Shown piece by piece: positions 9,532 to 21,800 of a stretch of DNA of 64,000 nt. The position numbers were made by a program, and so were the translations under genes. Within the stretch, counting starts at the first letter, position 1. Every line of letters begins with the position of its first letter. The stretch is taken from assembly GCA_038373865.1 (NCBI GenBank), contig JAXGGA010005831.1, forward strand, positions 1-64,000, given 5' to 3'. Source of the DNA: Uloborus plumipes. Its lineage: Eukaryota > Arthropoda > Arachnida > Araneae > Uloboridae. The notes under the pieces are model-generated. The model saw only the letters and a list, made by a program, of their open reading frames with translations, searched no databases and had not been told where the DNA came from.

Positions 9532-10540
9532 TTTTTAATTTTTAACTTTAAATTTATTTACCGTCTGACATTTTAACACATTTTTACAACAAAAAAATAC
9601 GTCAGTCATACGGCTGTTTCGCTGAAAAAATATCTATCAGTAACTATTTTGCTTCAAATTGATACGTATTGCCACCATATACATCTTAAGTATACAAATT
9701 CAATCACAAATTATTCTTTATACCTTTAGCTTGGAAATGAAAATAGTTCCAAAATCAGCTGAAAATGCTACGTCAGTCACCTTAAAATGATCCTATACAT
9801 GAAGGAACTAGAAATTGAAAATATGGAGAAACATTTTATGGCCATTTGGTTATGGTTAAGGTTTATCCATCTTCTCTGTTGTCTTTTCACTTATTTTGAA
9901 AACATTACTATGTACATCTAAGACATGGTACATAATAAAATGATCCATACTAAATTTCATCACATCATGTTTTTTTAGAAATTATGCTCCCAGATAATGC
10001 AAAGAATGTATAACAAAAATGTCGTATAAAACAGAAATTCTGATAGTGCTCACAAATAATTAATCGAACTGTTCAATGGCGATCCGTAAGAACATTGACT
10101 ATATTATGCCATTAAAAAAATGAATGGTTAAACATAATGTTAAAATAAGGAAAAAAAAACATTTTTCAGTTCACAATTCAGAATTTCATTAGCAGTAGGT
10201 ATAGTTTTTCAGTAAGATTTATCTCAAAATCGGAATCATTCAGCTGATAACTATGTAACGCAAATTTAACGGTACCCTGCACAATTTAAAATAGCCCAAT
10301 AGAAGAATGGTCCCCGCTCAATCTTAAATGGTTTACATTAACAATAAATCTATAATAATTAAAATAAAATATTTACATTCACATTTATATAAAAAATATT
10401 TAGTAGTACTAGTTAATTTAATACCTTCAAATAATTCGAAGAGACGATGTAATACACTTTAGAAATTAAAAAGTAACAGATCATTGTTAATAAAAGTATG
10501 GAAATGATGAAATTGAGAAATTACTTGTAAGTTAATATAT
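9532..10540. other. AT-rich stretch, nothing recognised
   Basis: No convincing gene, RNA gene or repeat was seen. Confidence 0.55.
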
Positions 10541-10804
10541 AATTGAATCGTTTATTTCGAAAAGGTAACATCTCTATTTTGATCTCCTCTGTCTCTTTAG
10601 AAAATTAAACAGCGCACGGTTATATTTTTGAATGTCATATTCAATGAAAAAATGCCTTTAGTTAAGTACACAATTACTGCAATAATTTACCAAATAACCA
10701 TTGATTATAACATTCAAAAATATAACCGTGCGCTGTTTAATTTTCTAAAGAGACAGAGGAGATCAAAATAGAGATGTTACCTTTTCGAAATAAACGATTC
10801 AATT
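10541..10804. repeat. Perfect 95-bp-arm inverted repeat with a 74-bp loop
   Basis: The left arm (10541-10635) reads AATTGAATCGTTTATTTCGA onward to TTTTTGAATGT. The right arm (10710-10804) is its exact reverse complement over all 95 positions by eye. The loop is 10636-10709. Perfect arms imply recent formation or ongoing gene conversion. The neighbouring sequence shows no target duplication and no coding capacity. Confidence 0.93.
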
Positions 10805-12346
10805 CTGTCAACTGATATACACTTTCTGTTCTAACTTTATTACTATCCTCTAGAGATTTCGTGTACATTTAATTGAAATGTATACACCAGAAAGCATTAT
10901 TAATTGAATTGTTACTTTACTTAATTATATAAAATCCACTTTATCTTACACAATTCTTTAACATGGGTACATTAGTAACATAATTATGTTCAGCATTTAA
11001 ATTCCATAGCGATAAGCATCATTCCTTTAATTGTGAAAAATGTAGAGCTGTGAAAACAAGAATGACTTTTCGTAAACTAAATCCTTGATAGCAATGGGTG
11101 TTAATTATCTTTCAATGTGTTAACGCATCTTTGGAAAATCGCCAAAACACCATTAAAGAAATTCGTTTTCTCTTATGTGGAGAAAAGCGAGGCCGTTTTC
11201 GGTGGTAAAGTAATTATAAATTGAAATTGTTGTTAGATAAAGGAATGGTTGAAATAGTATAGAACTTTTTCATTAGTTTTTTTAATATGACTCGGAAATT
11301 GTTTATTGGTAAAGTTTGAAATGGATATTGGATAGATGCTAATGTCTTAATGAATGCAGCTAAACATATAAATAACTTCAAATTGTTTTTCTACATATTT
11401 AAAAACAAAGTGGGAAAAAAATCTAAAAATAATCTTTTAAAAGACAAGCATAGACACAATTTGAAACATTTCAATTGAAAAATATATTTCATTGTAATAA
11501 ATAACAGCCTAAACTATTCCCAGTTGAGCTGCTTATGATGTTTCGTTTACATTGCAAATAATTCAATGCTTCACTTTCTAATTAAAAACTTGTTAACTCC
11601 TCATTTTTCAATTAAAAGTTACGATACAAAACAATTATGATGCAATAGTTATAGAATCTGATTATGTGCGTTTCATTGTATGCCATATTACTTTTTTCAC
11701 ACATGGTGATCGAACTACTCCCAGTTTTTCTGCATTCGTTAGGGTGAGTCTTCTGTACGTTAAGGTACAAAATAGTTCTATCTGAGATTTAAAAAAAAGA
11801 AAAGACTGCTGAAAAGAGAACATGCGATGCAACTTTATTTTTTATTGCACCATTGGTGGGATCAATATTAACAAAAACTAACATATGGCAGTATTGGTCG
11901 TGCATATAGGAGCAATTCTCCAGAAAAGTGTTATTTCGGATGCAGAATTTTCAAGTTTTCAAATTTTCAAAAGCGGTGCAGTTTTGGCATATTTTTAAAG
12001 ACAATTTATGTATCATAAATTACACAAAGTTAGTAGAAAATCTCTTCATTTGTTTTAGAGATACTGATGGTTAAATTTGTAAATTAAACAAAAATCGTCA
12101 GCATGCATTTTTTCAGTTTTCTTAAATTTTTATTAATGAATTAATTGAGTATGTAATCTCCTTTAAATGTATCATCGAATATCAAAATAATATACTAAAA
12201 ATGCTAAAGTGTTGATTTTTTTTTTACATAATCCCCAATTACTGTTCTAATAATCTTCAGTTTAACTTATCTGATAAAACATAAATCGTTTTCAAAACAA
12301 AATTTTAAAAAATCTTGCATGTAACATGATACACTTAGTCAATAAT
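10805..12346. other. AT-rich stretch, nothing recognised
   Basis: No convincing gene or structured repeat was seen. Confidence 0.55.
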
Positions 12347-12710
12347 TCAAATCACGTGAGTAAACTTTTGGTCTGGATGATAATGGCACAGATGGAAATA
12401 ACATTTTAACGTAATTCACCAGACAAGGAATAAACAATAGCTATCTTAGTTGAAATTTTACATGTTTTGAACACAGGTTTACTTAATGTACGCATTAAAA
12501 ATGAAATTGCACGATAATACATTTAGCTTATGGCTTGAATCACGTGTTTAAACTTTTGGGCTGGATGATAATTGCAAGGATCGAAAAAAAAACATTTTAA
12601 CGTAATTCACAAGGCAAAATATAAACATTAGCTATCTTAGTTGGAATTTTACATGTTTTGAACACAGGTTTACTTAATGTACGCATAAAAAGCGAAACCG
12701 CACGATAATG
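12347..12710. repeat. Two-copy tandem duplication, period about 188 bp
   Basis: Copy 1 (12347-12534) and copy 2 (12535-12710) share TCACGTG, CTGGATGATAAT, CATTTTAACGTAATTCAC, ATAGCTATCTTAGTT-like and TTTGAACACAGGTTTACTTA blocks in the same order. Divergence is moderate. Confidence 0.88.
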
Positions 12711-13937
12711 TTATAAGTAATTCCCTAAGAGTCATAATGGTAAGGGATGCCTATCTTTTTCTATTTCCCACTCGAAAAGAACTTCCGCAGTTCTCTCCCT
12801 AAGCAGTTCTTATTTTATGATAAAAATTAGTATGGGCTGCTGCTAAAATCGAAAGTAATTTGAGCTGTCATTTGTATCTAGTGGTCATAAACACTTTTGA
12901 AAACTGTTACATCTGATACACAAAATGCAGTGGGTATGCCACACAAACCTATGTATGTATTTAATCAAACTAAAAATAAACTTGATTTCAAAAAAGTCTG
13001 ATTAGGAAGATTTCAAAGTAATGACATGTTAATACTTGAATTAAGCCTTGACATAAATAAATATTTTTCAGCACTGTTAAATGAAAATAGTTTTTTTGTC
13101 TTTTAGACGGTAATAAATAAATAATAATAACAATATAAGAATAGGCGTTTCTAAGATTGCTATGATTCTAGGGATAATAAATTGTACCTTTCTAGACAAT
13201 TGCATATATAGATACATGCAGGGCTTACTTTATAACACAAAATGCGGTAGACATGTAGTTTCACAAATTATTTTCAACCGAAATAATTTGAATTCTGTCT
13301 AATATTTTAAATTCCGTAAAAAGACGAAAACGAGCAGAGCGTATAGTAAAAACACTTTCACAGTGAGAAAAATATCACGAGAAACGAAAAAAAATACGTC
13401 TGGATATTCAAACCAAAGGAAACATTATTTCCGGAAAAGTATTTAAATACAAAGCTTGAACAAAATGCAACGTAGAGAGAAATGGCAATTCGCTTTCTTG
13501 AGAAAAGCTTCATTTTGCTCTTTCTTTCAAACAAATTATTTTGTTAAAATATAAAGTATTTATACACAACTAAACTTCCTCCTGTTTTATAAAAATGAAC
13601 TTATTTTTTCTCTCCTTGAGAAGAGCAACAATCAATTGCAGATACTGAAATAGAAATGATCAGACTTTTTTTTAAATTTTCCCAGACTCATATTCTTTAT
13701 ATACATCTCTCTTGTTCATTACTTATTTCTCTGCACTTTAAAAAAATATTTGCAATACTTGGAGATGGCTTCTCTCTTATTTTTACTTTGTATTATTCAC
13801 AAAACAGCCGAGGGCAGATTTTCAGAAATATATTTCAGTTGGTTTCTGAATCGATAAAACGTAAATTTCTTCTTAATTTTACACCTTCTTCTCTTTATTT
13901 TTCTTTACGTTTGCACTCTATCTTATTTACGGTTGAT
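12711..13937. other. AT-rich stretch, nothing recognised
   Basis: No convincing gene. The 97-residue reading frame at 13656-13949 runs into the transposon end at 13942 and has no recognisable domain. Confidence 0.5.
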
Positions 13938-13941
13938 TTAA

Positions 13942-15637
13942 CCCATTAATGCCTGACATTTTTTATCCAAAGAGTGATTCCATACCAACTCACAGAATGG
14001 GGGGGGGGGGGGGGTCGTACGACCGACTCGGATTTTCTTTTAATTTGGCACACATGTTGATCATATAGAGGCATGAAAAAGGCCAAATTGTTAGGTTCCT
14101 GCTCCACTTATTTTCTGAGATACATACCCTCAAAGTTTGTCCGCCACGTCAAAATACTAAAAAAGTGATGTTATTTAATCATTTTTTATAAAAAATCGTA
14201 CTCATGCAAAATAAAAGTGTTAGATATCTATGGAAACTAGTTACTCCAGGCATTCAGAAAAAAAATACTGGAATGTTCATAATGAAAATTGCTAAGGTAC
14301 AGGGCTCTTTGAAGTTGTAATCACAAAAACTCGATTTGGCCGATTTTGCTAAAATTGAGGAATTTATTCCAAAAAAGGAAGACATAACCAAAGGTTTACT
14401 CACTTTCTGGTAGTGTACAGATGTTTACTATAAATGGTTACATAATGCATAACTTGGGTTTCTCACTCCTTCTTGAAAATATTTAAGCTTAAAGATAAGC
14501 CATAAGGCAAAAACATGCGTTTTTGGCCATCTTGGCAGCCATTTTTCTCATAAAGGGGGAGCAGTAGAAACTTTAATTTTTTTTTTAAACAAGCCACTGA
14601 TATGTTAGCTATTCACAGGAAAAGAGTTTACTTTCGGTTATTTCTTCCATTAAGAGATAGCCTGCTGACAGTATATGCATGTTTTTCGCGACGACCATAT
14701 GCTTTTGTTCCCCCTCTCATGGACTTAAAATTAATTAAATCAAAAAATAATGATATATTTTTTAATAGCTGTATTATCTACGCAATATGTCATAAAATTT
14801 AATTTATTAAATCATTGAACAATAAATTAGATAATTGATGAAAACAAGAAATAGTATTTCTCTGATGCCTGAGCATTATGCATTCATAATTATAAAGCAC
14901 TAAATACTTTCTTGAGAAATTAATTAACATAAAGGAGCTCTAAACATTTATATTATAAGCAATACCCAATCTTGTGATTGGGATATTCCTGTTTTTAATT
15001 GCAGAATTTCTTAAATATTACATGAATATCAGGAAAATAAATGATGTCTTTTCGTTTGATGTAGGTTATTTTATGACAAATTTCATTTGATGGGATACTA
15101 ACTGAGCATGGTGATAAAGAGCTATTAATTTCAGCATCGAAATCCATTTTACCTTATTAACAGTTAAATATTTACAAAATAATTAAATAAATAATTTAAT
15201 ATAAAGCCATGCTTGAAGAATTAAAATTAGTGCAACTAATTTATTCCCATACTGATCTTTACAAAACTGACATGTGTTGAGCACTGATAAGAACTGACAA
15301 GAATAAGTTTACTCACTAAAATACTAGTTCACAGATACTATAAAGCATACATTCTATTTTCTAGGGTTTGCTCGACCCTAGGAATTGGTTCAAAATTAGA
15401 CAGAGCGTCTTCAGGCCCTATCCGGTAACCACGAGTTGTGTCGGTACGGGACCCGAGTGTGAAATGAAATGAAATGAATGGGGTCTATCGTCACTTTTAA
15501 AGGACGATTTTTCTTTAATTAATAAAAAAAATATGTTTTACATAATATGTTTTTTATTATTTTTCCTGTGACTTAAATACTGTTTGTAACCAGTATACAA
15601 AATATCTTTGAAAAAAAAAATGTCAGGCATTAATGGG
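13942..15637. mobile_element. piggyBac-like TTAA element, family CCCATTAATGCCTGACAT, long member
   Basis: The left end follows TTAA (13938-13941) and reads CCCATTAATGCCTGACATTT. The right end is its inverted copy, ending ATGTCAGGCATTAATGGG at 15637. The right flank is ATAA, one base off TTAA. TTAA targets and CCC...GGG termini fit the piggyBac superfamily. The right ~150 bp in reverse complement match the left ends of the smaller elements at 27347 and 58331. The interior has a G homopolymer (about 13999-14014), a CTAGGGT/ACCCTAG palindrome near 15361-15382 and a GC-richer segment to about 15480. No transposase was identified. Confidence 0.8.
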
Positions 15638-18377
15638 ATAAACCTACAGTATTTTTTATGCAAGGCATATGAAGGATGCTTATTCAAACTCTATCTGCAT
15701 TTTAAAAAGAAAGGAAAAATGTTAGTAATAACATCAGTTATCTTAAGTTTCAACGCAAAAACTGTAGCATTTCTAAGTGAGCTACAACTTTATTATACCA
15801 ATATCAACTGCTTTCTATGTAAACGGAACAGAGGAGCAAGAAACATCATAGATTACAATACATCTGGTATTGGTCGATGGATGAAAAATAATGTTTACAT
15901 CTTTTCCATGTAAAACGCAGATTCATTCTCGAAGCTATAAGTAACGCAAAAGAGTTCTTATTTAAAAGTAGAATTTGCATGTTTTAGCAAAGTCGAAATA
16001 AAAGAAGGTATCTTTGTATCGCCTCAGTTAAAAAAAGAATGTTTTATGATAATTTCGAAGGAAAAAAACGGATTTCCTTGGCGAAAGCACTTAAGATGTT
16101 TTCGAAACCATTTTCAAAAATGTCTTAGTAAATATGAAATCTCGAGTTTATCAAGGAGTTGCAGATAAACTTATTTTCCTCATTTAAGACAGTGGGATCT
16201 ATACTGCCTGTAAAAATTCATTTCACTCATTCTCATTTCATTTTTCCCACGAGGTTATATGTCAAATGTTTTTGATATACATCACGAAGGATTCCACCGA
16301 GCTATAGATAAAATTAAAAGAGAACAGCGGGCAAGGGGAATCATGGTATGTCAATCGATTGCTGTACCAAAGGCACAAATTAGCAAATTTGTATAATAAA
16401 GTAGAGTTCCGAAATGCTGCGTTGTTGGGAATGAGGGCACAATAAAGCTTTTTCAAGCTCGGTTCGTTGCTTCATCTTGATAATGAGTAGCCGAGTTTCC
16501 TGAATTTTGTCCGGATTATTGAGTATTGAGTTTGTGGGGATCTTCTGTATTTTTATTCAGCATATCAAAGACAAAGACATTATAAGACGGTTTGCATAAC
16601 CCGATGATATACATTTTAAATACTATATTTTATTTATTATCCTAAAATTAAACATATGTAGTGAGCATCCTGTCTTTTTACATTTTTTTTTACTGATTAG
16701 AATAATTAAGGTTGTTGTGAACTTACCTATGTAAATTATTTTAAAGTGGAATACAATATTTTCTTACTGTGAAGCAGGTGACTGAAGAAAACTGATTACG
16801 GAACCCTATTGGTGAATTTAGAAGTGGCTTTATACTTAATATTTGTTCTTTGGCTATACTAGACTAGCCTTTTGCCGAGGAGAAAGCTTTCGCATTACAT
16901 ATTAACAATACATTTCATAATGCCCGGAATTTCTCTATATGATGATTTCTTAGACTCTTGGAGCTCCGTTTACACGGGGGGAGGGGGGAGGAAATAAGAT
17001 TTTATATGGAATTGAGCTATTACTATTCTGTTTGCACTAACGTAAGATCCAATTGGCAGTATTTTTTTTAACGTTTATCCATATGAATTTTGACACCGGA
17101 ATATGTTATCTGAGAATTTATAGCTATTTCTTGGATTTCGGAAATTAAAATGTTTTAAAAGTATTTTTACTCGTTATCTAATAACGGCAAAAAATATTTA
17201 GGTTTTAACACACAAAGTCTCTTCAGTATGATATGTAAAAACATAAAAAGATAAAAGTGAAAAGCAAAAATAAAAATCAGCAGCTCTTATTCACAAAAGG
17301 TGTAATTCATACTCTCCCTGTCCACGAAATTCTTTTCTATCAATTTTTTAACGCTGAGTAGAACTTGCTCCAGGAAACTAGTCTTGGATCGTTGCCAGAG
17401 CAAATCTGGTCTTTCAAACGTTGAGTAAAGAAGAGGAATGTGTGAACAAAAAATGGTTGAAATTATAAAGCTTCCAGTTTCATTTTCGTTCTCGCTTACA
17501 CCACTATCACCAACTTCATTAAAAGAAAAAAAAAACAACGTTTACTGTGATAGTTGCTATGCTCTTCTATGTACTGGAATACTTCCAAGTACTTTAGAGG
17601 ATATGTTCGAATTTATATAAATATTCTGGTCAATGCGTAGAATTTATGTGCTTAAAATCTGAAAGAAATAGCAAAGAGACCGTATGTTTATTTCTCGCAA
17701 ATTATCAAAAGAAATGTAAATGAAACCTAGTTAAAAACCATATTTCAAAGCTTCAAAGACCAAAATCAAATTTTAAAATTTATAATTATAAAGTGTAACT
17801 CTGATAACTAAACACCCCAAGAAAACACTAAAATATGTCCAGCTAAGCGGGTGTCAACTAACCGAGGCGCAATAACTTCAACTGTTGAAGCCTCTTCTGT
17901 ATCACTTATTTGCCCATGCTTACCATTCACGTTATAAAAATTGATTTCAGTAAAGGATTTTTTTTCTCTTTTGAACAGTGCATAACAAAATAATTAGGAC
18001 AATTTTAAATACAGTACTAGGAATAAATTTGCAATTTTTACAAAGAGATAAGAGCTCTCTGTCAATCTGGTGTAATACAGAGAAAAGTTCTGCTCACACC
18101 TCTTTTGAGGAACTTTTTTTACTGATATAACCACATGCCATGAACATATCAATAAAAAATAATGTGCCCTTTAATGGAGATGCACATTGTATGTACATGA
18201 ATTTAAAAACGATAAAATTATTATTTTTTACTTAATAAATCATCTATCTAGCATTCAGGTGACATGTAAAACACATAAAAGGAAGCTTTTAACTCTAGTG
18301 AAAAAATAGTTGATGTCGTAATCTTGGAGCTAACTTAGTGTTACCTTTCTTCATTCTGAATCTTGAAAAAAAGCCTT
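15638..18377. other. AT-rich stretch, nothing recognised
   Basis: No convincing gene. The scattered frames of 60-101 codons here lack domains. A G-rich patch lies at about 16975-16992. Confidence 0.5.
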
Positions 18378-18381
18378 TTAA

Positions 18382-18881
18382 CCCTTCACTACACGATTTT
18401 TTATATTTTCATGAAAAAAATCATTTGTTACCTTTTAAATAACCCTGAGTTCAGGAAAAATGAAGAAAAAAATTAATCTTAAAAATGTGCACCAAAAATG
18501 ATGTTTTAATTGTTTGTTCTATATATGGCACAAAGCATATAGCATATGCTTTGTATACCGATAAGTGTAATAATCTACAATGTGTTTTGTGCCATAAGTG
18601 GTATAAACAAACTTTCCACTAAGTGTATTTAAACATTTTTGGAACAAAGGAAATAATGACTAAGCACACTTCTAACGGAAATGCAGACCTTTTTTTAAAA
18701 AAAAGCAAGAACGGTAATACCTAGACTAGTGCAGCTAACTAGTGCATAAAAATCACACTAAACTGTTATAGCAATGTTCCAGAAGGGGCACAAAGCTCAG
18801 TTTAACTGCATTTAAAAATCATAGGAATATATGAGGGTTTATTTGGTTTGTGCCAGATCTGGTACACCGTGCAGTGAAGGG
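18382..18881. mobile_element. TTAA-flanked MITE, family CCCTTCACTACACG (piggyBac-like)
   Basis: TTAA precedes (18378-18381) and follows (18882-18885) a 500-bp segment. Its ends are CCCTTCACTACACG and CGTGCAGTGAAGGG, inverted repeats with one mismatch. The interior contains the palindrome ACAAAGCATAT/ATATGCTTTGT (18530-18554) and repeated GGCACAAA or TTTGTGCC motifs. It has no coding capacity and depends on another element's transposase. Confidence 0.85.
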
Positions 18882-18885
18882 TTAA

Positions 18886-21800
18886 GCTAACAATAATAGT
18901 TTACACTACGTAGTTCGTGTTTATTTCATACTATCCTATATGTACTATATATATTAAAACGACAAAGATTTCTATTCACGATTTGCGTGACACTAGACTT
19001 ATTATATCATCTGTAGTGGCTAATATTCCGTAAAAAATAATGAGCATTCTATCTTTTACATAAAAGATATATTTAGATCCAGATCAATGTCGGAAGAAAA
19101 AATCTTCATCTTACACGAACGATAACAATCGAGCTGGTCAATATTAATACGCCATCAAACATATAGATCAACTAGGCAATGATCTTAAGATGAAGATATA
19201 TAGGCTAGTGTTGACTTCATGAACCCAGCAATTGGTGTTTTTATGGTCTTCCATTGTGTGCCTAAACCATTAACAGACTTTTTTTGGAGAACGACGATAA
19301 AGGGAAGCTTGTTGTAAAACCTATTTAGCTTCTTAGAAAATAATGGTTCAGTAAAGCATCTAAAATATTTCGTTCGAAGTTGTACTTTTCTGATTTGTGC
19401 CTTTTGGTATTTATTCTCAATTGGTACTTTGTTTTTTTCCTTCTGATTACTCATTGTGGCAGAAAATACTATAGTCTGTACTAAAATTTAAATAAATATT
19501 AATGAAACAAGAAATACTCAAGTAATTTTTTAGATGGACACTGAAATGTTAGTCAGAAATATTCAATAATCAATGTAAAAATTAAACAATTCTGCATCAA
19601 AACCAATTAAAAGATGAATCTCAATAACCTTCATAACAGCTTTAATTTGTAATGCAGCATAATGACTTTACAGTGAGTAAGCAAGTCCGACTAAATTTGA
19701 AGAATTTATATTTTTGGCAGTAATTTCAAAACCAATGTTCCATTTGAATCAAGTTAAATTTAGATACTTTCTCATTTATTTCAGTAAATCAGAGCCATAT
19801 CGTGACAAAAAAATAGTTCAATAAATGTAGGTCATGATTAGAGTGATTTCATGACTACAACCTCAGAATCCATTAGCTCAACTTTTTCTTATTACTGAAC
19901 ACTCTGACAAAGAAGAAGAAAATGGAACGGAAAGAGGTCGAAAAACCGTTTATCTACAAAAACCCCTTAGTGATTAGCAAAGAAATTGATGTCATCTACA
20001 AATTCGACATTTTTTTATTTGAATATGGACAAGACCTTGTATAGTCCTGGAAAAAACGTGACATTCCTTAGTTAAATATTTCTAACAATATGAAGGCACA
20101 TGAAGTATGTCTTTATCAGGAATAGTGTGCAGTATGAAAATTTAATTATGAAATATTGTTAAGGAGTTATCTTGGAGTCATGTTTATAGGCTTTTTGTGT
20201 GGAATCTGTAGTTAAATGTGTAAAACAGCTTTCAAATACTTTTAAAAAATGTAATAGGAGCAATTAAAAGAAACAAAGTCACGTGTTAGAATTTTAAGAC
20301 TAAATTGGGAATGTCAAGTTTGCAGCATTTTTCGTTAATTTGCATTGTTAAATTTTAAAAGGAAAGAAAAAAACTAAACATTTTTGAGAAAAAGCTTGAA
20401 TGAGTTTATTTAACGCGTTTTGTTTAAAGCGCTTGAATAAGTTTCTATGAAATCAACCAAAAGCAAATAAATTAAACCACCGCCATAGTTAGAAGCTTTT
20501 CTGTAGTTGGAAAAGCGATTCGTATTTGCACCCATTTTCTAAATGTAGAATCCTGATTTGAGTTTAGTTTTCAGAAAACACATTATAAATAAAATACATT
20601 GTATCCGATTTACACTTGATTTTTATTGTTATATATTTCTAGGATGAAGGAATGGGCGCGGTATCTTCTTTGACCGGTCCTAAACTCTTCAGTTTCGAAG
20701 AAAGTTTAACTGGAAAGTAAATTAGAAGAGATATTGAAGTAACAATGAAGCCTTCTAATGACTACATATTTTAGGAAAATGGTGAGTTTCTATTTATGTT
20801 AAACGAAGTTTTTCATCAGGGGCTTGACCTCTTATTTCACTTCTAAAGATACATTTTTCGACATGACTTTTGTGCTGTGTACTTTTGTATAATGCTGATT
20901 TCAATTTCGATTCAAGTTGACCGAAGTGCATGTCCACACATTAAGCAATGAGACAATATTTCCTGATTTTTTTTTCTTATTGTAACATCAAAAAAGACAT
21001 TAAGTTGAATTTAGAAAATAAGTAAAGTTTTAGATACAGGCTCTAAAGATTTAAAAATTCCAGCAGAGAGAAGTAACAGACTTTATTTAAACAAGGCATG
21101 GATAATGTTGTTCTTTTAATAAGTGGTCTCTTCTCATCGGAGGTTTGTTCCTTGTTTCGATTCGCTCGCTGAAGTTGTTTAAACGTCTTTATTTATTAAA
21201 AAAAAGGTATTTTAATTTGTAAAAAAGCCCATTAAAATGACTTAATACAGTAGAACTCCAATTCCGCAACTCCAGTCAGAACAGCTACTTTTCGAATCTT
21301 TGATTATACGTATAACATTCATATTTTCAGAAATAAATTTAGGACGCAAACATATGCAAATCCAAAGACTGTTATGAGGTCGTCACTATGAGAAGACCTC
21401 CAAGCAACTAGTATTAATATTAATAAAAGAAACATACACTAACAAACATCATATTGTAAAATCACTGAACCAGCAACATCTTGAGTTTTGTTGTTATTAT
21501 TATAATAGTTTTATTGTTCTTATTTTTTAACTATTAAAATCAAAAACAATTGAAATAAACTAATTGTTTCATTTCATTTTTCAAAGATCTTGTTAAGAAT
21601 AATAATTACAGAAATACATATGTATCAAAATAAATCAATAAAAGAATAGATCAGGTTGTGTCGTAAATTAATGTTTACCTTCTTATTTATGTGCATCATA
21701 AAAATAAATTTAAAAATGCATGATGTGTTGTGGACTAACGTAACAAATATTAAAATGCTGAAAATTTATGTTAAGGGGCACCTAACGGTTTGAAACATTC

